DNA from: Vibrio hyugaensis
GTDB lineage: Bacteria; Pseudomonadota; Gammaproteobacteria; Enterobacterales; Vibrionaceae
NCBI RefSeq assembly: GCF_002906655.1
Contig: NZ_CP025794.1
Location: 186,001-250,000, forward strand
Reading direction: 5' to 3'
DNA: 64,000 bases
The notes under the pieces were generated by a model that was given only the letters and a program-made list of their open reading frames with translations, was not told the origin of the DNA and did not search any database. Of the stretch, positions 41,918 through 52,131 are shown one piece after another (positions within the stretch are counted from its first letter, which is position 1; every line of letters begins with the position of its first letter). The position numbers and the translations under genes were made by a program.

Positions 41918-44365
41918 ATGAGTCAAAATGGTAAGTTTAATATTACTCGGCGTGATGCTTTAAAGGGTGGTTCTGCACTTGGCGCTCTAGCGCTAGCAGG
42001 AAACGCGCTTTCTCTCCCGTTTGCAACTAAAGCGGTTGCCAAAGAAACACCAGCAAAACCAAACGAAAAAATTGTCTGGTCGGCATGTACCGTAAACTGT
42101 GGTTCTCGTTGTCCGCTTCGTATGCACGTGGTCGACGGTGAAATCAAATGGGTAGAAACCGATAACACAGGTGATGATGTTTACAACCACAATCACCAAG
42201 TTCGCGCTTGTTTGCGTGGTCGCTCTATGCGTCGCCGTGTTTACTCGCCAGATCGTTTGAAATACCCACTTCTTCGCGTTGGTAAGCGTGGTGAAGGTAA
42301 GTTCAAACGCATCACTTGGGACGAAGCCTTTGACCTCATTGGTGATAACCTAAAACGCATCATTAAAGACCACGGTAATGATGCGGTGTACCTAAACTAC
42401 GGTACAGGTACGCTTGGTGGCACAGTAACTAAGAGTTGGGATCCAAGCGCGACATTGGTTGCTCGTATGATGAACCTTTGTGGTGGTTACCTAAATCACT
42501 ACGGTGACTACTCTGCAGCAAACATCGAATGTATGTCAGAGTACTTCTACGGTTCGTTCGTTGATAACAACTCGATTGACGATGTTCAAAATGCAGACCT
42601 ATGTCTGATGTTTGGTAACAACCCAGCAGAAACCCGCATGTCGGGTGGTGGTCAGGTTCACAACTATGTGGATGCGAAAAATATTAGTCACACTCGCACG
42701 ATTTGTATCGACCCTCGTTACACTGACACCGCAGCAGGCCGTGAAGACCAATGGATTCCTATCAAGCACGGTACAGATGCAGCTTTAATTGCAGCCATCG
42801 CCCATGTATTGATTACGGAAGACAAAGTCGATAAAGACTTCCTTGATCGCTACTGTGTGGGTTACGACCGTAAAACGCTTCCTGCATCAGCGCCAGAAAA
42901 CGGCAGCTACAAAGATTACATCATGGGTACTGGCCCAGATGGCATCGAGAAGACCCCAGAGTGGGCGCAGCCTATCACGGGTATTCCTGCGGATGTGATT
43001 TTGAAACTTGCACGTGAAGTTGGCGATGCTAAACGCATTTACATTACCCAAGGCTGGGGTCTACAACGATCAGCAAATGGTGAGCAAGCGTGTAAAGCGG
43101 TAATGATGTTGTCATTGCTACGTGGTCAAGTTGGCTTGCAAGGTGGTGGTACTGGTGCTCGTGAGGGTAACCACTCATACCCATTCCAACGCTTCCCGAA
43201 AGTGCCAAACCCGATCAGCGCTTCTATCCCAATGTTCCTTTGGACAGACGCGATTTACCGCGGTACGGAAATGACAGATCTGACCGACGGCATTAAAGGC
43301 GTTCAGAAGCTACAAAACAACATCAAGTTCATCTGGAACTATGCAGGTAACTGTCTGATTAACCAACACTCAGATATCAACCGCACACACGAAATTCTTC
43401 TAGATGAAAAAGCGTGTGAAATGATTGTCGTGATCGATAACCACATGACGTCTTCTGCGAAGTATGCCGATATCGTATTACCAGACTGTACAACGTCAGA
43501 GCAATCGGATTTCTGTATGGATGGTGCAGCAGCGTCAATGCCTTACTTCATCTTTGCAAGCCAAGCGATTAAGCCTCGTTTCGAATGCAAACCTATCTAC
43601 GACATCATGTCTGGTGTGGCGAAGCGCATGGGCGTGTTTGATGAGTTTACTGAAGGTCGCACTCAAGAAGAGTGGCTACAATGGATGTACGCTCAGACCG
43701 TTAAACAAAACAACGATCCAAACTTACCGTCTTACGATGAGATGAGAAAGCAGGGTATCTACAAGAAGCAGTTCGACCGTCCACACGTGGCATACGAAGA
43801 CTTCCGCCGTGACCCAGAAGCGAACCCATTACCATCGCCATCGGGCAAGATTGAGATCTACTCAGAGACGTTAGCGAAAATCAACGAAGAATGGGAATTG
43901 GATGAAGATGAATCGATCAAGCCATTACCAGAATACGTTTCGACCTTTAATGGCTGGGATTCTCCTGATCGTAAAGAGTACCCACTTCAGCTAACGGGTT
44001 TCCACTACAAAGCTCGTGCGCACTCTACGTACGGTAACGTCGACATCCTAAAAGCAGCGGCACCACAGGAACTTTGGATTAACCCGATTGATGCAGCGTC
44101 ACGCAACATCGACAACGGTGACTTGGTTAGCGTGCGTAGCAAGTTTGGTGAAATGAACGTTCGCGTAAAAGTGACCCCACGCATCATGCCACACGTAGTT
44201 GGCTTAGGTGAGGGCGCATGGTACTCACCAAATGGTAAAGGTGTTGACCAAGCGGGTTCAATCAACGTACTGACGACACAACGTCCAAGCCCGTTGGCAA
44301 AATCAAACCCGAGCCATACCAACCTCGTTGAAGTGACGCTAATTAAGAAAATGGGGGCTAAATAA
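41918..44365 (+). CDS. dmsA: Anaerobic dimethyl sulfoxide reductase catalytic subunit DmsA
   Basis: The 815-aa molybdopterin enzyme starts with a twin-arginine signal (ITRRDALKGG). It has the [4Fe-4S] cysteines C57, C61, C65 and C98, and the molybdenum-ligand serine at about S173 in GGTVTKSW. The sequence tracks E. coli DmsA closely (CTVNCGSRCPLRMHVVDGEI; ACLRGRSMRRRVY). It reduces DMSO or related S/N-oxides on the periplasmic side in anaerobic respiration. Its stop overlaps the start of dmsB (TAATG). Confidence 0.95.
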   Translation: MSQNGKFNITRRDALKGGSALGALALAGNALSLPFATKAVAKETPAKPNEKIVWSACTVNCGSRCPLRMHVVDGEIKWVETDNTGDDVYNHNHQVRACLRGRSMRRRVYSPDRLKYPLLRVGKRGEGKFKRITWDEAFDLIGDNLKRIIKDHGNDAVYLNYGTGTLGGTVTKSWDPSATLVARMMNLCGGYLNHYGDYSAANIECMSEYFYGSFVDNNSIDDVQNADLCLMFGNNPAETRMSGGGQVHNYVDAKNISHTRTICIDPRYTDTAAGREDQWIPIKHGTDAALIAAIAHVLITEDKVDKDFLDRYCVGYDRKTLPASAPENGSYKDYIMGTGPDGIEKTPEWAQPITGIPADVILKLAREVGDAKRIYITQGWGLQRSANGEQACKAVMMLSLLRGQVGLQGGGTGAREGNHSYPFQRFPKVPNPISASIPMFLWTDAIYRGTEMTDLTDGIKGVQKLQNNIKFIWNYAGNCLINQHSDINRTHEILLDEKACEMIVVIDNHMTSSAKYADIVLPDCTTSEQSDFCMDGAAASMPYFIFASQAIKPRFECKPIYDIMSGVAKRMGVFDEFTEGRTQEEWLQWMYAQTVKQNNDPNLPSYDEMRKQGIYKKQFDRPHVAYEDFRRDPEANPLPSPSGKIEIYSETLAKINEEWELDEDESIKPLPEYVSTFNGWDSPDRKEYPLQLTGFHYKARAHSTYGNVDILKAAAPQELWINPIDAASRNIDNGDLVSVRSKFGEMNVRVKVTPRIMPHVVGLGEGAWYSPNGKGVDQAGSINVLTTQRPSPLAKSNPSHTNLVEVTLIKKMGAK

Positions 44366-44994
44366 TGAGCACAGCGAAGCAGTATGGCTTTTACATTGAT
44401 TCAAGCAAATGTACTGGCTGCAAAACATGTCAGCTCTCTTGTAAAGACAACAAAGATCTGGGTATCGACCGTAACTTCCGTCGTGTTTACGAATACGTAG
44501 GCGGCAACTGGACGGAAGAAAACGGCGCGTTCCGTCAAAACGTGTTCGCGTACTACCTATCGATCTCTTGTAACCACTGTACTAACCCTGCGTGTACCAA
44601 GGTTTGTCCATCAGGTGCAATGCACAAGCGTGAAGAAGACGGCTTTGTTGTTGTCGATGAAAGCGTGTGTATCGGCTGTAAATCTTGTCACATGGCATGC
44701 CCATACGGCGCACCTCAATACAGCGAAGAAAAAGGTCACATGACCAAGTGTGATGGCTGTTACGAACGTGTCGCAGAAGGTTTAATGCCAATCTGTGTGG
44801 ACAGCTGTCCATTGCGTGCGATTGAGTTTGGTCCAATTGATGAGCTACGCGCGAAATACGGTTCAAACGCGGATGTGGCACCACTGCCAGATTCTCGCAT
44901 TACGAGCCCGAACCTGATCGTGAAGCTAAATCCAAATGGTCGCCCAACTAATGATCGCACTGGTTTCCTACAGAATCCAAGAGAGGTGAAATAA
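44365..44994 (+). CDS. dmsB: DMSO reductase iron-sulfur subunit DmsB
   Basis: The 209-aa ferredoxin-type protein carries four cysteine clusters: CTGCKTCQLSC, CNHCTNPACTKVCP, CIGCKSCHMACP, and CDGC...CVDSCP. They ligate four [4Fe-4S] centres that pass electrons from DmsC to DmsA. Both ends overlap their neighbours by one base (TAATG), showing tight coupling. Length equals E. coli DmsB. Confidence 0.95.
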   Translation: MSTAKQYGFYIDSSKCTGCKTCQLSCKDNKDLGIDRNFRRVYEYVGGNWTEENGAFRQNVFAYYLSISCNHCTNPACTKVCPSGAMHKREEDGFVVVDESVCIGCKSCHMACPYGAPQYSEEKGHMTKCDGCYERVAEGLMPICVDSCPLRAIEFGPIDELRAKYGSNADVAPLPDSRITSPNLIVKLNPNGRPTNDRTGFLQNPREVK

Positions 44995-45845
44995 TGTTAT
45001 ACGAAGCACCATTAGTTGCCTTTACGGTTCTTGCTCAAACAGCGGTTGGCGCGCACTTAACGGTTAATGCGTTCGAGAAGTTCGGTAAGCCACCACGCGT
45101 GACAGAACCTCGTATGAACATCGCTCGTTTCGCTATTTTGGTCGTGATGGGGCTGGGTTTCTTGTTCTCAACCACTCACTTAGGTAGCCCACTTCGTGCC
45201 TTCAACGCATTAAACCGTGTTGGTAGTGCGGCGCTATCTAACGAGATCTTAACGGGTGCAAGCTTTCTGTCTCTAGCGGGTTTGTACTGGTTGCTGACGA
45301 TTCTAAAAATCGGCAGCGAAGGCGTTCGCAAAATCGTGAACTGGTTGTCTATCGCGGTTGGCGTGATTTTCATGTTCGCGATGGCGAATGTTTACCAAAT
45401 CGAAACGGTACCAGCATGGTACTCACCAATGACAACGGTTGCGTTTTGGTTCACGGCCGTGACTTCGGGTCTGATGTTTGGTTACACTCTGATCAACGTA
45501 TTGGACGTGACGGCTGAGAAAACTAATCGTCGCCTAATGTGGGCTGGCGTAAGTCTGATTGCGCTGAACCTAGCGTTCTCAGTAATGCAGACGATTTACT
45601 TTGCAGGTATCTCAACGGCGATTCACAGTGGCTTGGATCAAATCACCATGTTATCTGGCTATGTTGCCGGTCATGTGTTGTTGCTTGTAGTTGCTGCTGC
45701 TCTTTGGGTATTCGCTGAGTTGTTTACCGCAGAAGGTCGTCAGAAGAACTTGCTGGTTATCGTGGCATTCATTGCCTTGTTCGTTGCGGAGATTCTGGGT
45801 CGCAACGTGTTCTACGGCATGCACTTTACATCTGGTTTGTACTAA
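44994..45845 (+). CDS. dmsC: DMSO reductase membrane anchor DmsC
   Basis: The 283-aa protein has eight predicted transmembrane segments, and its length and position match DmsC. It anchors DmsAB to the membrane and oxidises menaquinol. Confidence 0.93.
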   Translation: MLYEAPLVAFTVLAQTAVGAHLTVNAFEKFGKPPRVTEPRMNIARFAILVVMGLGFLFSTTHLGSPLRAFNALNRVGSAALSNEILTGASFLSLAGLYWLLTILKIGSEGVRKIVNWLSIAVGVIFMFAMANVYQIETVPAWYSPMTTVAFWFTAVTSGLMFGYTLINVLDVTAEKTNRRLMWAGVSLIALNLAFSVMQTIYFAGISTAIHSGLDQITMLSGYVAGHVLLLVVAAALWVFAELFTAEGRQKNLLVIVAFIALFVAEILGRNVFYGMHFTSGLY

Positions 45846-45956
45846 TCGCCGTTATTTGTACTGATAACCATTAATAGAGTGGGGCGAGTGTTCGTCCCAC
45901 CTCTTTTTCGTTTTACTTAATCGAAGAATAAAAACACCAGTCATCAAAGGTACTTC

Positions 45957-46568
45957 ATGCAAATTTCTCAACTTGAACCACAAGATACCAGCATCGTTCT
46001 TAAGCTGTTTGGTGCACTGTTTTACTACCAGCCCAAAGATTACCCAGCAGCAAATCTCGATACGTTGCTGAGCAATACTGATACGCCAATCGAAGCGCTT
46101 AATGACATGTTACGCAGCTTTCAAAACGAGAGCGAAGAGGCACTGCAAATGGAGCACGATCGCATGTTTGCCGGTATTGGTGAGATGCCAGCGCCACCTT
46201 GGGGGTCGGCTTATCTAGATAAAGAAGCAGTGTTGTTTGGTGAATCAACCATTGAATATCGTTACTTCTTGCAGCGTTGTGGTTTTGCTTTGGAGTCTGA
46301 CCAACGTGAGCCAGAAGACCAGATCGGCTTGATGCTGATGGTGTTAGGCATGTTGATTGAAACTGACCAACAAAAACTGGCGGCTGAAATGTTGCGCGAG
46401 CACTTGATGACATGGTTTGGTTTTTTCAACAAACGCTTCAAAAAAGCAGTGAGTCTCACGCCTTACTCAAAACTGTCGAACCTTACTGAAGAATTACTTC
46501 AATCCTTGAGTGAGCAATACCAAGTCGTTGTGCCAGCAAAGAGAGATTACTCGGATGCGCCAGTCTGA
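45957..46568 (+). CDS. dmsD: TorD/DmsD-family redox enzyme maturation chaperone
   Basis: The 203-aa all-helical protein contains the family signature around residues 68-85 (DRMFAGIGEMPAPPWGSAYLD). In this family the chaperone binds the twin-arginine leader of the catalytic subunit until cofactor insertion is complete. It lies 111 bases after dmsC, and the napF start overlaps its end. Confidence 0.87.
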   Translation: MQISQLEPQDTSIVLKLFGALFYYQPKDYPAANLDTLLSNTDTPIEALNDMLRSFQNESEEALQMEHDRMFAGIGEMPAPPWGSAYLDKEAVLFGESTIEYRYFLQRCGFALESDQREPEDQIGLMLMVLGMLIETDQQKLAAEMLREHLMTWFGFFNKRFKKAVSLTPYSKLSNLTEELLQSLSEQYQVVVPAKRDYSDAPV

Positions 46569-47052
46569 ATCGGTTGATCTAAGTAAGCGACGTCTGTTTT
46601 CGTTTCGTCGTGCGCCAGTAGAGCAAGCTCAAGATCCTCGTGTTAAAGCGAGACCGCCGTATGCGGTGGAAGAGTCTATGTTCACTCGGCTTTGTGATGG
46701 ATGCGGAAAGTGCGCTTCTGCATGTCCGAGCCAAATCATAGAAATGGTTGATGGCGTTGCCGCGTTAGACATCAGTTACTCGGCATGTGATTTATGCGGC
46801 GCGTGTAAGTCGGCGTGCCCTACATTGGCGCTTTCTAACCAAACAGAGTCTACAGGCTTGATAGCAACTATTTCGAACAGCTGCGAAAACTTATACGGTT
46901 ATTGCGGCAGTTGCGAGGACAGTTGCCCATATGATGCTTTGCAATGGCAAGATGATATCAAACCTAAAATTGACGCCGCCAAATGCAAAGGTTGCGGACA
47001 ATGCGCGCAAAGCTGCTACAACAGCATGATCAGCTTTGGATTAAAACGATAA
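46555..47052 (+). CDS. napF: NapF-type ferredoxin
   Basis: Starting at the ATG at 46555 (MRQSESVDLSKRRLFSFRR) the protein is 165 aa. The N-terminal SKRRLFS...R motif and the cysteine clusters CDGCGKCASACP, CDLCGACKSACP, CGSCEDSCP and CKGCGQCAQSC mark NapF. NapF is a cytoplasmic iron-sulfur protein that helps assemble the periplasmic nitrate reductase NapA. Here it overlaps the dmsD-like chaperone gene by 14 bases instead of sitting in a nap operon, so it may serve DmsA maturation. Confidence 0.85.
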   Translation: MRQSESVDLSKRRLFSFRRAPVEQAQDPRVKARPPYAVEESMFTRLCDGCGKCASACPSQIIEMVDGVAALDISYSACDLCGACKSACPTLALSNQTESTGLIATISNSCENLYGYCGSCEDSCPYDALQWQDDIKPKIDAAKCKGCGQCAQSCYNSMISFGLKR

Positions 47053-47084
47053 AAAAGGGATTGGCGCGAACCAATCCCTTTTTG
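47052..47084. terminator. Bidirectional terminator of the dms operon
   Basis: AAAAAGGGATTGG / CCAATCCCTTTTT forms a 13-bp stem with a 6-nt loop between the convergent napF and azoR genes. Confidence 0.9.
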
Positions 47085-47107
47085 CTTGTATTCAATTCTA
47101 TTCAATC

Positions 47108-47692
47108 TTACGCCAAAGTTGCCAATTGGCTTTGCGCGTCTGAAATGCCTTTTGCCGCTGCGTCTTCGCCCATGTTTAGCGCTTCTGCGTAAACAAACTC
47201 CACATCCGTGATACCAACAAAGCCCAATACTGTGCGTAGGTATGGTGTCATGCTGTCGGTTGGTGAATCTTTATGAAGACCGCCACGAGTCGTGACGACG
47301 ATTGCTTTTTTACCTTCAATCAGACCTTGAACGCCGTTTTCTGTGTATTTGAATGTCACGCCTGCACGAGCAATCAAATCAATCCAGTTTTTCAGCTGAG
47401 TTGGAATCGTGAAGTTGTACATTGGTGCTGCAATTACCAAAGTATCCGCTGCTTTGATTTCTTCAATCAAGGTATCTGATAGGTTAACAACTGCTTGTTG
47501 CTTTTGTGAAAGATCTTCTGTTGCACGAAGTGCTGTCGCAACTGAAAAGTCTAAAACTGGCAGTGGATTTGCAGCTAAGTCACGAACCGTTAGCTTATCT
47601 TGGTCTACATTTTTGATGAAGTCTTCAACCAGTTTGTTTGATTGAGAGTAATCGCCAAGGATGCTTGATTTAAGAGCTAGTACACGAGACAT
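47108..47692 (-). CDS. azoR: FMN-dependent NADH-azoreductase AzoR
   Basis: The ATG at 47692 ([18 protein letters not shown]) gives 194 aa and has a ribosome binding site (AAAGGAAAT) 4-5 bases upstream; the open frame extends further without support. The flavodoxin-like fold shows the FMN phosphate loop ([11 protein letters not shown]) and [18 protein letters not shown], the AzoR/AcpD signature. It reduces azo dyes and quinones with NADH in the cytoplasm. Confidence 0.9.
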   Translation of the reverse strand: MSRVLALKSSILGDYSQSNKLVEDFIKNVDQDKLTVRDLAANPLPVLDFSVATALRATEDLSQKQQAVVNLSDTLIEEIKAADTLVIAAPMYNFTIPTQLKNWIDLIARAGVTFKYTENGVQGLIEGKKAIVVTTRGGLHKDSPTDSMTPYLRTVLGFVGITDVEFVYAEALNMGEDAAAKGISDAQSQLATLA

Positions 47693-47844
47693 ATGGATTT
47701 CCTTTAATAAGTGCTTTCGGCTATGTGATGCATTATAGGCAATGCGCATCGACTCAAAACCCGATGGATTCGCTTAAGTTGTTCGAAAAAATTGAATGAT
47801 TGCTTGAAGCTGCTTTCCGTTATCTTGTTCTAGCCCTTATGTGC

Positions 47845-47850
47845 TACAAT
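47845..47850 (+). promoter_or_regulatory. -10 element of the hrpA promoter
   Basis: TACAAT preceded by TG at one base (TGCTACAAT) is an extended -10-like element about 40 bases before the preferred hrpA start. A matching -35 is not clear. Confidence 0.45.
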
Positions 47851-47888
47851 CCGCGCAGTTTTATGTAATGAAAAGAATAGGAAACGCT

Positions 47889-50800
47889 TTGACTTCGTCA
47901 CAGCCCCCAAAAAAGAATCCCGCTGAAGAGCAAGCGGCACCGTCAAATGGTGCGCAAAATGCCAAAGCGAAGCAGGCTAATGCATCTCAAGCACAAGCTT
48001 CTCAGAATGCAGCGCCTCAGGCTCAAGTAAATAACGCCGCGTCACTACGCAAGGCACTTAACCAGTGCATGATGCGTGACCGCTTCCGTTTGAGTAAAAG
48101 AATTTCTGGTGCAAGCAAAATCAAAAAAGACGCAGCGCGTAACGCCGTGTTTGATGAAATCGCATTAGACATCGCCAAATCCATGATGGTTGTGGAGCAA
48201 CGTAGTAGCTACAAACCAACGATTGAATACCCTGAAATCCTGCCAGTCAGCCAAAAACGCGACGACATTGCGAAAGCGATCGAAGAAAACCAAGTGGTTA
48301 TCGTTGCGGGTGAAACTGGTTCAGGTAAAACCACTCAGCTACCAAAAATCTGTGCTGAGCTTGGTCGCGGTAAGTTCGGTCTGATTGGTCATACTCAGCC
48401 TCGTCGTCTTGCGGCGCGTTCGGTGGCGAACCGTATTGCCGAAGAGATGGAAACTAAGCTTGGTGAGTTTGTTGGTTACAAGGTTCGATTCAACGATCAG
48501 ATCTCTGAAAATACCCAAATCAAATTGATGACGGACGGTATCTTGCTGGCTGAAATTCAGCACGATCGTTTCTTGAATCAATACGACACCATCATTATCG
48601 ATGAAGCGCACGAGCGCAGCCTGAACATCGATTTCATCTTGGGTTACTTGAAGGAGTTGCTGCCGCGTCGTCCTGATTTGAAAGTGATCATTACGTCGGC
48701 AACCATCGACCCAGAGCGTTTTTCAAAACACTTCAACAATGCACCAATCATTGAAGTGTCAGGTCGTACTTACCCAGTAGAAACGCGTTACCGCCCACTA
48801 AGTGGTGGTGATGACAACGATCGTGACCAGCTTGAAGGCATTTTCGAAGCGGTAGATGAACTGTGCGATGAAGGCTTAGGTGACATCCTGATCTTCATGA
48901 ACGGTGAGCGTGAAATCCGTGATACCGCTGATGCACTGTCTAAACGTAACCTGAAGAGCACGGAAATTGTGCCGCTTTACGCGCGTTTGTCGGCGGGTGA
49001 ACAGAACAAGATTTTCCAACCTCATGCAGGTCGTCGCATTGTACTGGCAACCAACGTAGCAGAAACCTCGTTGACGGTTCCGGGCATCAAGTACGTTATC
49101 GACCCAGGTACGGCGCGTATCAGCCGTTACAGTTACCGTACCAAGGTTCAGCGTCTTCCAATCGAGCCAGTTTCTCAGGCGAGTGCAAACCAGCGTAAAG
49201 GTCGTTGTGGTCGTGTGGAAGAGGGTATCTGTATCCGTCTGTACTCAGAGGAAGATTTTGAGTCACGCCCGGAGTTTACCGATCCTGAGATCCTGCGTAC
49301 CAACCTAGCGTCGGTTATCTTGCAGATGACTGCACTTGGTTTGGGTGACATTCAAGCCTTCCCATTTGTCGAAGCGCCAGACAAACGTAACATCCAAGAC
49401 GGTGTTCGTTTGCTGGAAGAGCTTGGTGCGATTAACGCAGAAGCGAAACCGTCCGATTCTCAAGGTAGCAAGAAACGCCTGACCAGTATTGGCCGTCAAC
49501 TTGCCCGCCTTCCAATCGATCCACGTTTAGCGCGTATGGTATTGGAAGCTCCAAAACAAGGCGCGTTGAAAGAAGTCATGGTTATCGCAGCGGCATTGTC
49601 GATTCAAGACCCGCGCGAGCGTCCAAGTGACAAGCAGCAATCATCAGATGACAAGCACAAACGCTTCTTCCATGAAGAATCAGACTTCCTGACGTTGGTG
49701 AACTTGTGGGACTACATCCAGAAGCAGCAAAAAGCGCTGACGGGTAACCAATTCCGCAAACAGTGTAAGCAAGATTACTTGAACTACTTGCGCGTTCGTG
49801 AGTGGCAAGATGTGTACTTCCAAATTCACCAATCCATGCGTGAAATGGAATTTAAACTTAACGATGAGCCTGCGTCTTATCATGGCGTTCATAGTTCTAT
49901 TCTTGTGGGTTTGTTGTCGCACATCGGTATGAAAGACCAAGAGAAGAATGAATATCAAGGTGCGCGTAACGCTCGTTTCCATATCTTCCCTGCATCAGGC
50001 CTATTCAAGAAACAGCCCAAGTGGATCATGTCTGCTGAGCTGGTGGAAACCTCAAAACTTTGGGGTCGCATCATCGCTAAGATTCAGCCTGAGTGGATTG
50101 AACCATTAGCGAAGCACCTGATTAAGCGGAGCTACAGCGAGCCACATTGGTCGAAGAAACGCGCAGCAGTCTTGGCACACGAAAAAGTGATGCTTTACGG
50201 GGTACCGATTGTTCCTAACCGTTTGGTGAACTACGGAAGTATCGATCCAACGGTGAGCCGTGAGATCTTTATCCGTAGCGCGTTGGTAGAAGGTGAATGG
50301 GATACCAAACACGCGTTCTTTAAGCAAAACCGCAAACTTCTGCAAGAGGTGGAAGAGCTTGAGCATAAATCTCGTCGCCGCGATATTTTGGTGGACGACG
50401 ATGAGTTGTTTGATTTCTATGACCAACGTGTGGGTACGGAAGTCGTTTCTGGTAAGCACTTCGATACATGGTGGAAGAAGGCATCGAAAGAGAACAAAGA
50501 GCTGCTGAACTTCGAAAAAGAGATGCTGTTCAAAGGCGATGCTAGCCACGTAACCGATTTGGATTACCCGAACTTCTGGCACCAAAACAACCTAAAACTT
50601 AAGCTGAGCTACCAGTTTGAACCGGGTGAAGACAGCGACGGTGTGACGGTACACTTACCGCTGCCGATCCTTAACCAAGTTGAGCCTGCGGGCTTTGACT
50701 GGCAGATCCCTGGTCTGCGCCATGAGCTTGTGGTGAGCTTGATTAAATCGCTGCCGAAGACGATTCGTAAGAACTTTGTTCCTGCACCAAACTATGCTGA

Positions 50801-51920
50801 TGCCTTCTTAGCTCGCTCGACGCCGATGGAAGCACCTTTATTAGATTCGCTTGAAAAAGAGCTTCGTCGAATGACCGGGGTGGAAGTTCTGCGCGAAGAT
50901 TGGAATATGGATCAAATTCCGGAGCACTTGAAGGTGACTTTCCGCGCGGTTGACCATAGAAATCGCAAGTTGAAGGAAAATAGCGACCTTCATGCGTTGA
51001 AAGAAAGCCTGAAAGACAAAGTTCAAGAAACGCTGTCTAAAGTCGCCGATGATGACATTGAGCAGCAAGGCTTACATACTTGGAGCTTTGGTGAACTGCC
51101 TAAGGTATATCAACAAAAACGCGGTGGTTACGACGTTAAAGCGTACCCGGCGATTGTGGATTCCAAAGACAGTGTAGAAATCAGACTGTACGAAACTGAA
51201 TACGAACAGGTGACGGCTATGCAAGCGGGTCAGCGTCGTCTGATCTTGTTAAACGTGCCGTCGCCAATCAAATACCTGCACTCTAACTTGCCAAACAAGT
51301 CGAAGCTGGGTCTGTACTTTAACCCTTACGGGAAAGTGCTTGATCTGATTGATGACTGTATCGCATGTGGTGTCGATAAGCTTATTGAAGAGCAGGGTGG
51401 TTTGGTTTGGGAACCAGAGAAATTTGATGCATTGAAAGAACACGTTCGTGCAGAACTTGGCGACACCGTTGTGGATATTGCACAACAAGTCGAAACGATT
51501 CTAACGACCGCTTTCAATATCAATAAGAAGTTGAAAGGCAAAGTGGATTTCACCATGGCATTTGCGTTGTCTGATATCAAAGCGCAAGTGGAAGGTTTGA
51601 TTTTCAAAGGCTTCGCAACAGAGTGTGGTTGGAAGCGTCTTCCGGACATTCTGCGTTACATGCGTGCGATTGAACGTCGTATGGAGAAGCTACCGATCGA
51701 CCCAAACAAAGACCGTTTGCACATGTTGAGAATCGAGTCAGTGGCGAGTGATTACAAAGAGCTACTGAATAAGATTCCGAAAGGCATGGTGATTCCAGAA
51801 AACGTGAAAGAAGTACGTTGGATGATCGAAGAGCTTCGAGTAAGCCTTTTTGCTCAACAATTAGGCACTCCGTATCCGGTTTCTGATAAACGAGTCAAAA
51901 ATGCGATTGATGCTTGCTAA
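47889..51920 (+). CDS. hrpA: ATP-dependent RNA helicase HrpA
   Basis: From the TTG at 47889 the protein is 1343 aa, near the usual 1300. Motif I GETGSGKTTQLPK, the IIDEAHERS box, SATID and the QRKGRCGRV motif VI define a DEAH-box helicase, followed by the long HrpA C-terminal region. I prefer TTG because AGGA stands 6 bases before it. An upstream in-frame ATG (47868) has no ribosome binding site, and the GTG further up lies within the promoter. HrpA unwinds RNA and helps rescue stalled ribosomes in E. coli. Confidence 0.93.
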   Translation: MTSSQPPKKNPAEEQAAPSNGAQNAKAKQANASQAQASQNAAPQAQVNNAASLRKALNQCMMRDRFRLSKRISGASKIKKDAARNAVFDEIALDIAKSMMVVEQRSSYKPTIEYPEILPVSQKRDDIAKAIEENQVVIVAGETGSGKTTQLPKICAELGRGKFGLIGHTQPRRLAARSVANRIAEEMETKLGEFVGYKVRFNDQISENTQIKLMTDGILLAEIQHDRFLNQYDTIIIDEAHERSLNIDFILGYLKELLPRRPDLKVIITSATIDPERFSKHFNNAPIIEVSGRTYPVETRYRPLSGGDDNDRDQLEGIFEAVDELCDEGLGDILIFMNGEREIRDTADALSKRNLKSTEIVPLYARLSAGEQNKIFQPHAGRRIVLATNVAETSLTVPGIKYVIDPGTARISRYSYRTKVQRLPIEPVSQASANQRKGRCGRVEEGICIRLYSEEDFESRPEFTDPEILRTNLASVILQMTALGLGDIQAFPFVEAPDKRNIQDGVRLLEELGAINAEAKPSDSQGSKKRLTSIGRQLARLPIDPRLARMVLEAPKQGALKEVMVIAAALSIQDPRERPSDKQQSSDDKHKRFFHEESDFLTLVNLWDYIQKQQKALTGNQFRKQCKQDYLNYLRVREWQDVYFQIHQSMREMEFKLNDEPASYHGVHSSILVGLLSHIGMKDQEKNEYQGARNARFHIFPASGLFKKQPKWIMSAELVETSKLWGRIIAKIQPEWIEPLAKHLIKRSYSEPHWSKKRAAVLAHEKVMLYGVPIVPNRLVNYGSIDPTVSREIFIRSALVEGEWDTKHAFFKQNRKLLQEVEELEHKSRRRDILVDDDELFDFYDQRVGTEVVSGKHFDTWWKKASKENKELLNFEKEMLFKGDASHVTDLDYPNFWHQNNLKLKLSYQFEPGEDSDGVTVHLPLPILNQVEPAGFDWQIPGLRHELVVSLIKSLPKTIRKNFVPAPNYADAFLARSTPMEAPLLDSLEKELRRMTGVEVLREDWNMDQIPEHLKVTFRAVDHRNRKLKENSDLHALKESLKDKVQETLSKVADDDIEQQGLHTWSFGELPKVYQQKRGGYDVKAYPAIVDSKDSVEIRLYETEYEQVTAMQAGQRRLILLNVPSPIKYLHSNLPNKSKLGLYFNPYGKVLDLIDDCIACGVDKLIEEQGGLVWEPEKFDALKEHVRAELGDTVVDIAQQVETILTTAFNINKKLKGKVDFTMAFALSDIKAQVEGLIFKGFATECGWKRLPDILRYMRAIERRMEKLPIDPNKDRLHMLRIESVASDYKELLNKIPKGMVIPENVKEVRWMIEELRVSLFAQQLGTPYPVSDKRVKNAIDAC

Positions 51921-52040
51921 ACGCTAAGTACAATAGCGACAGTTTTTCTTGTGAGGTTCCTTGCGTGAACAATCGTTTGTCCATTTTAGGGAACTATTGG
52001 TACAGTATTTGCAAGGAATTACTCACAAGTTAATTTAAGT

Positions 52041-52072
52041 CACAAGGGAGGCAATGATTCGCCTCCCTTGTG
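52041..52072 (+). terminator. Stem-loop downstream of hrpA
   Basis: CACAAGGGAGGC / GCCTCCCTTGTG forms a perfect 12-bp stem with an 8-nt loop, followed by only three T residues. It is a probable transcript end or processing structure lying between hrpA and the next gene. Confidence 0.65.
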
Positions 52073-52131
52073 TTTGCAGTACCAACCTCTGCGACAGTGC
52101 AGACGTGGGTAATAATAAAGAGTAAAGGTTG

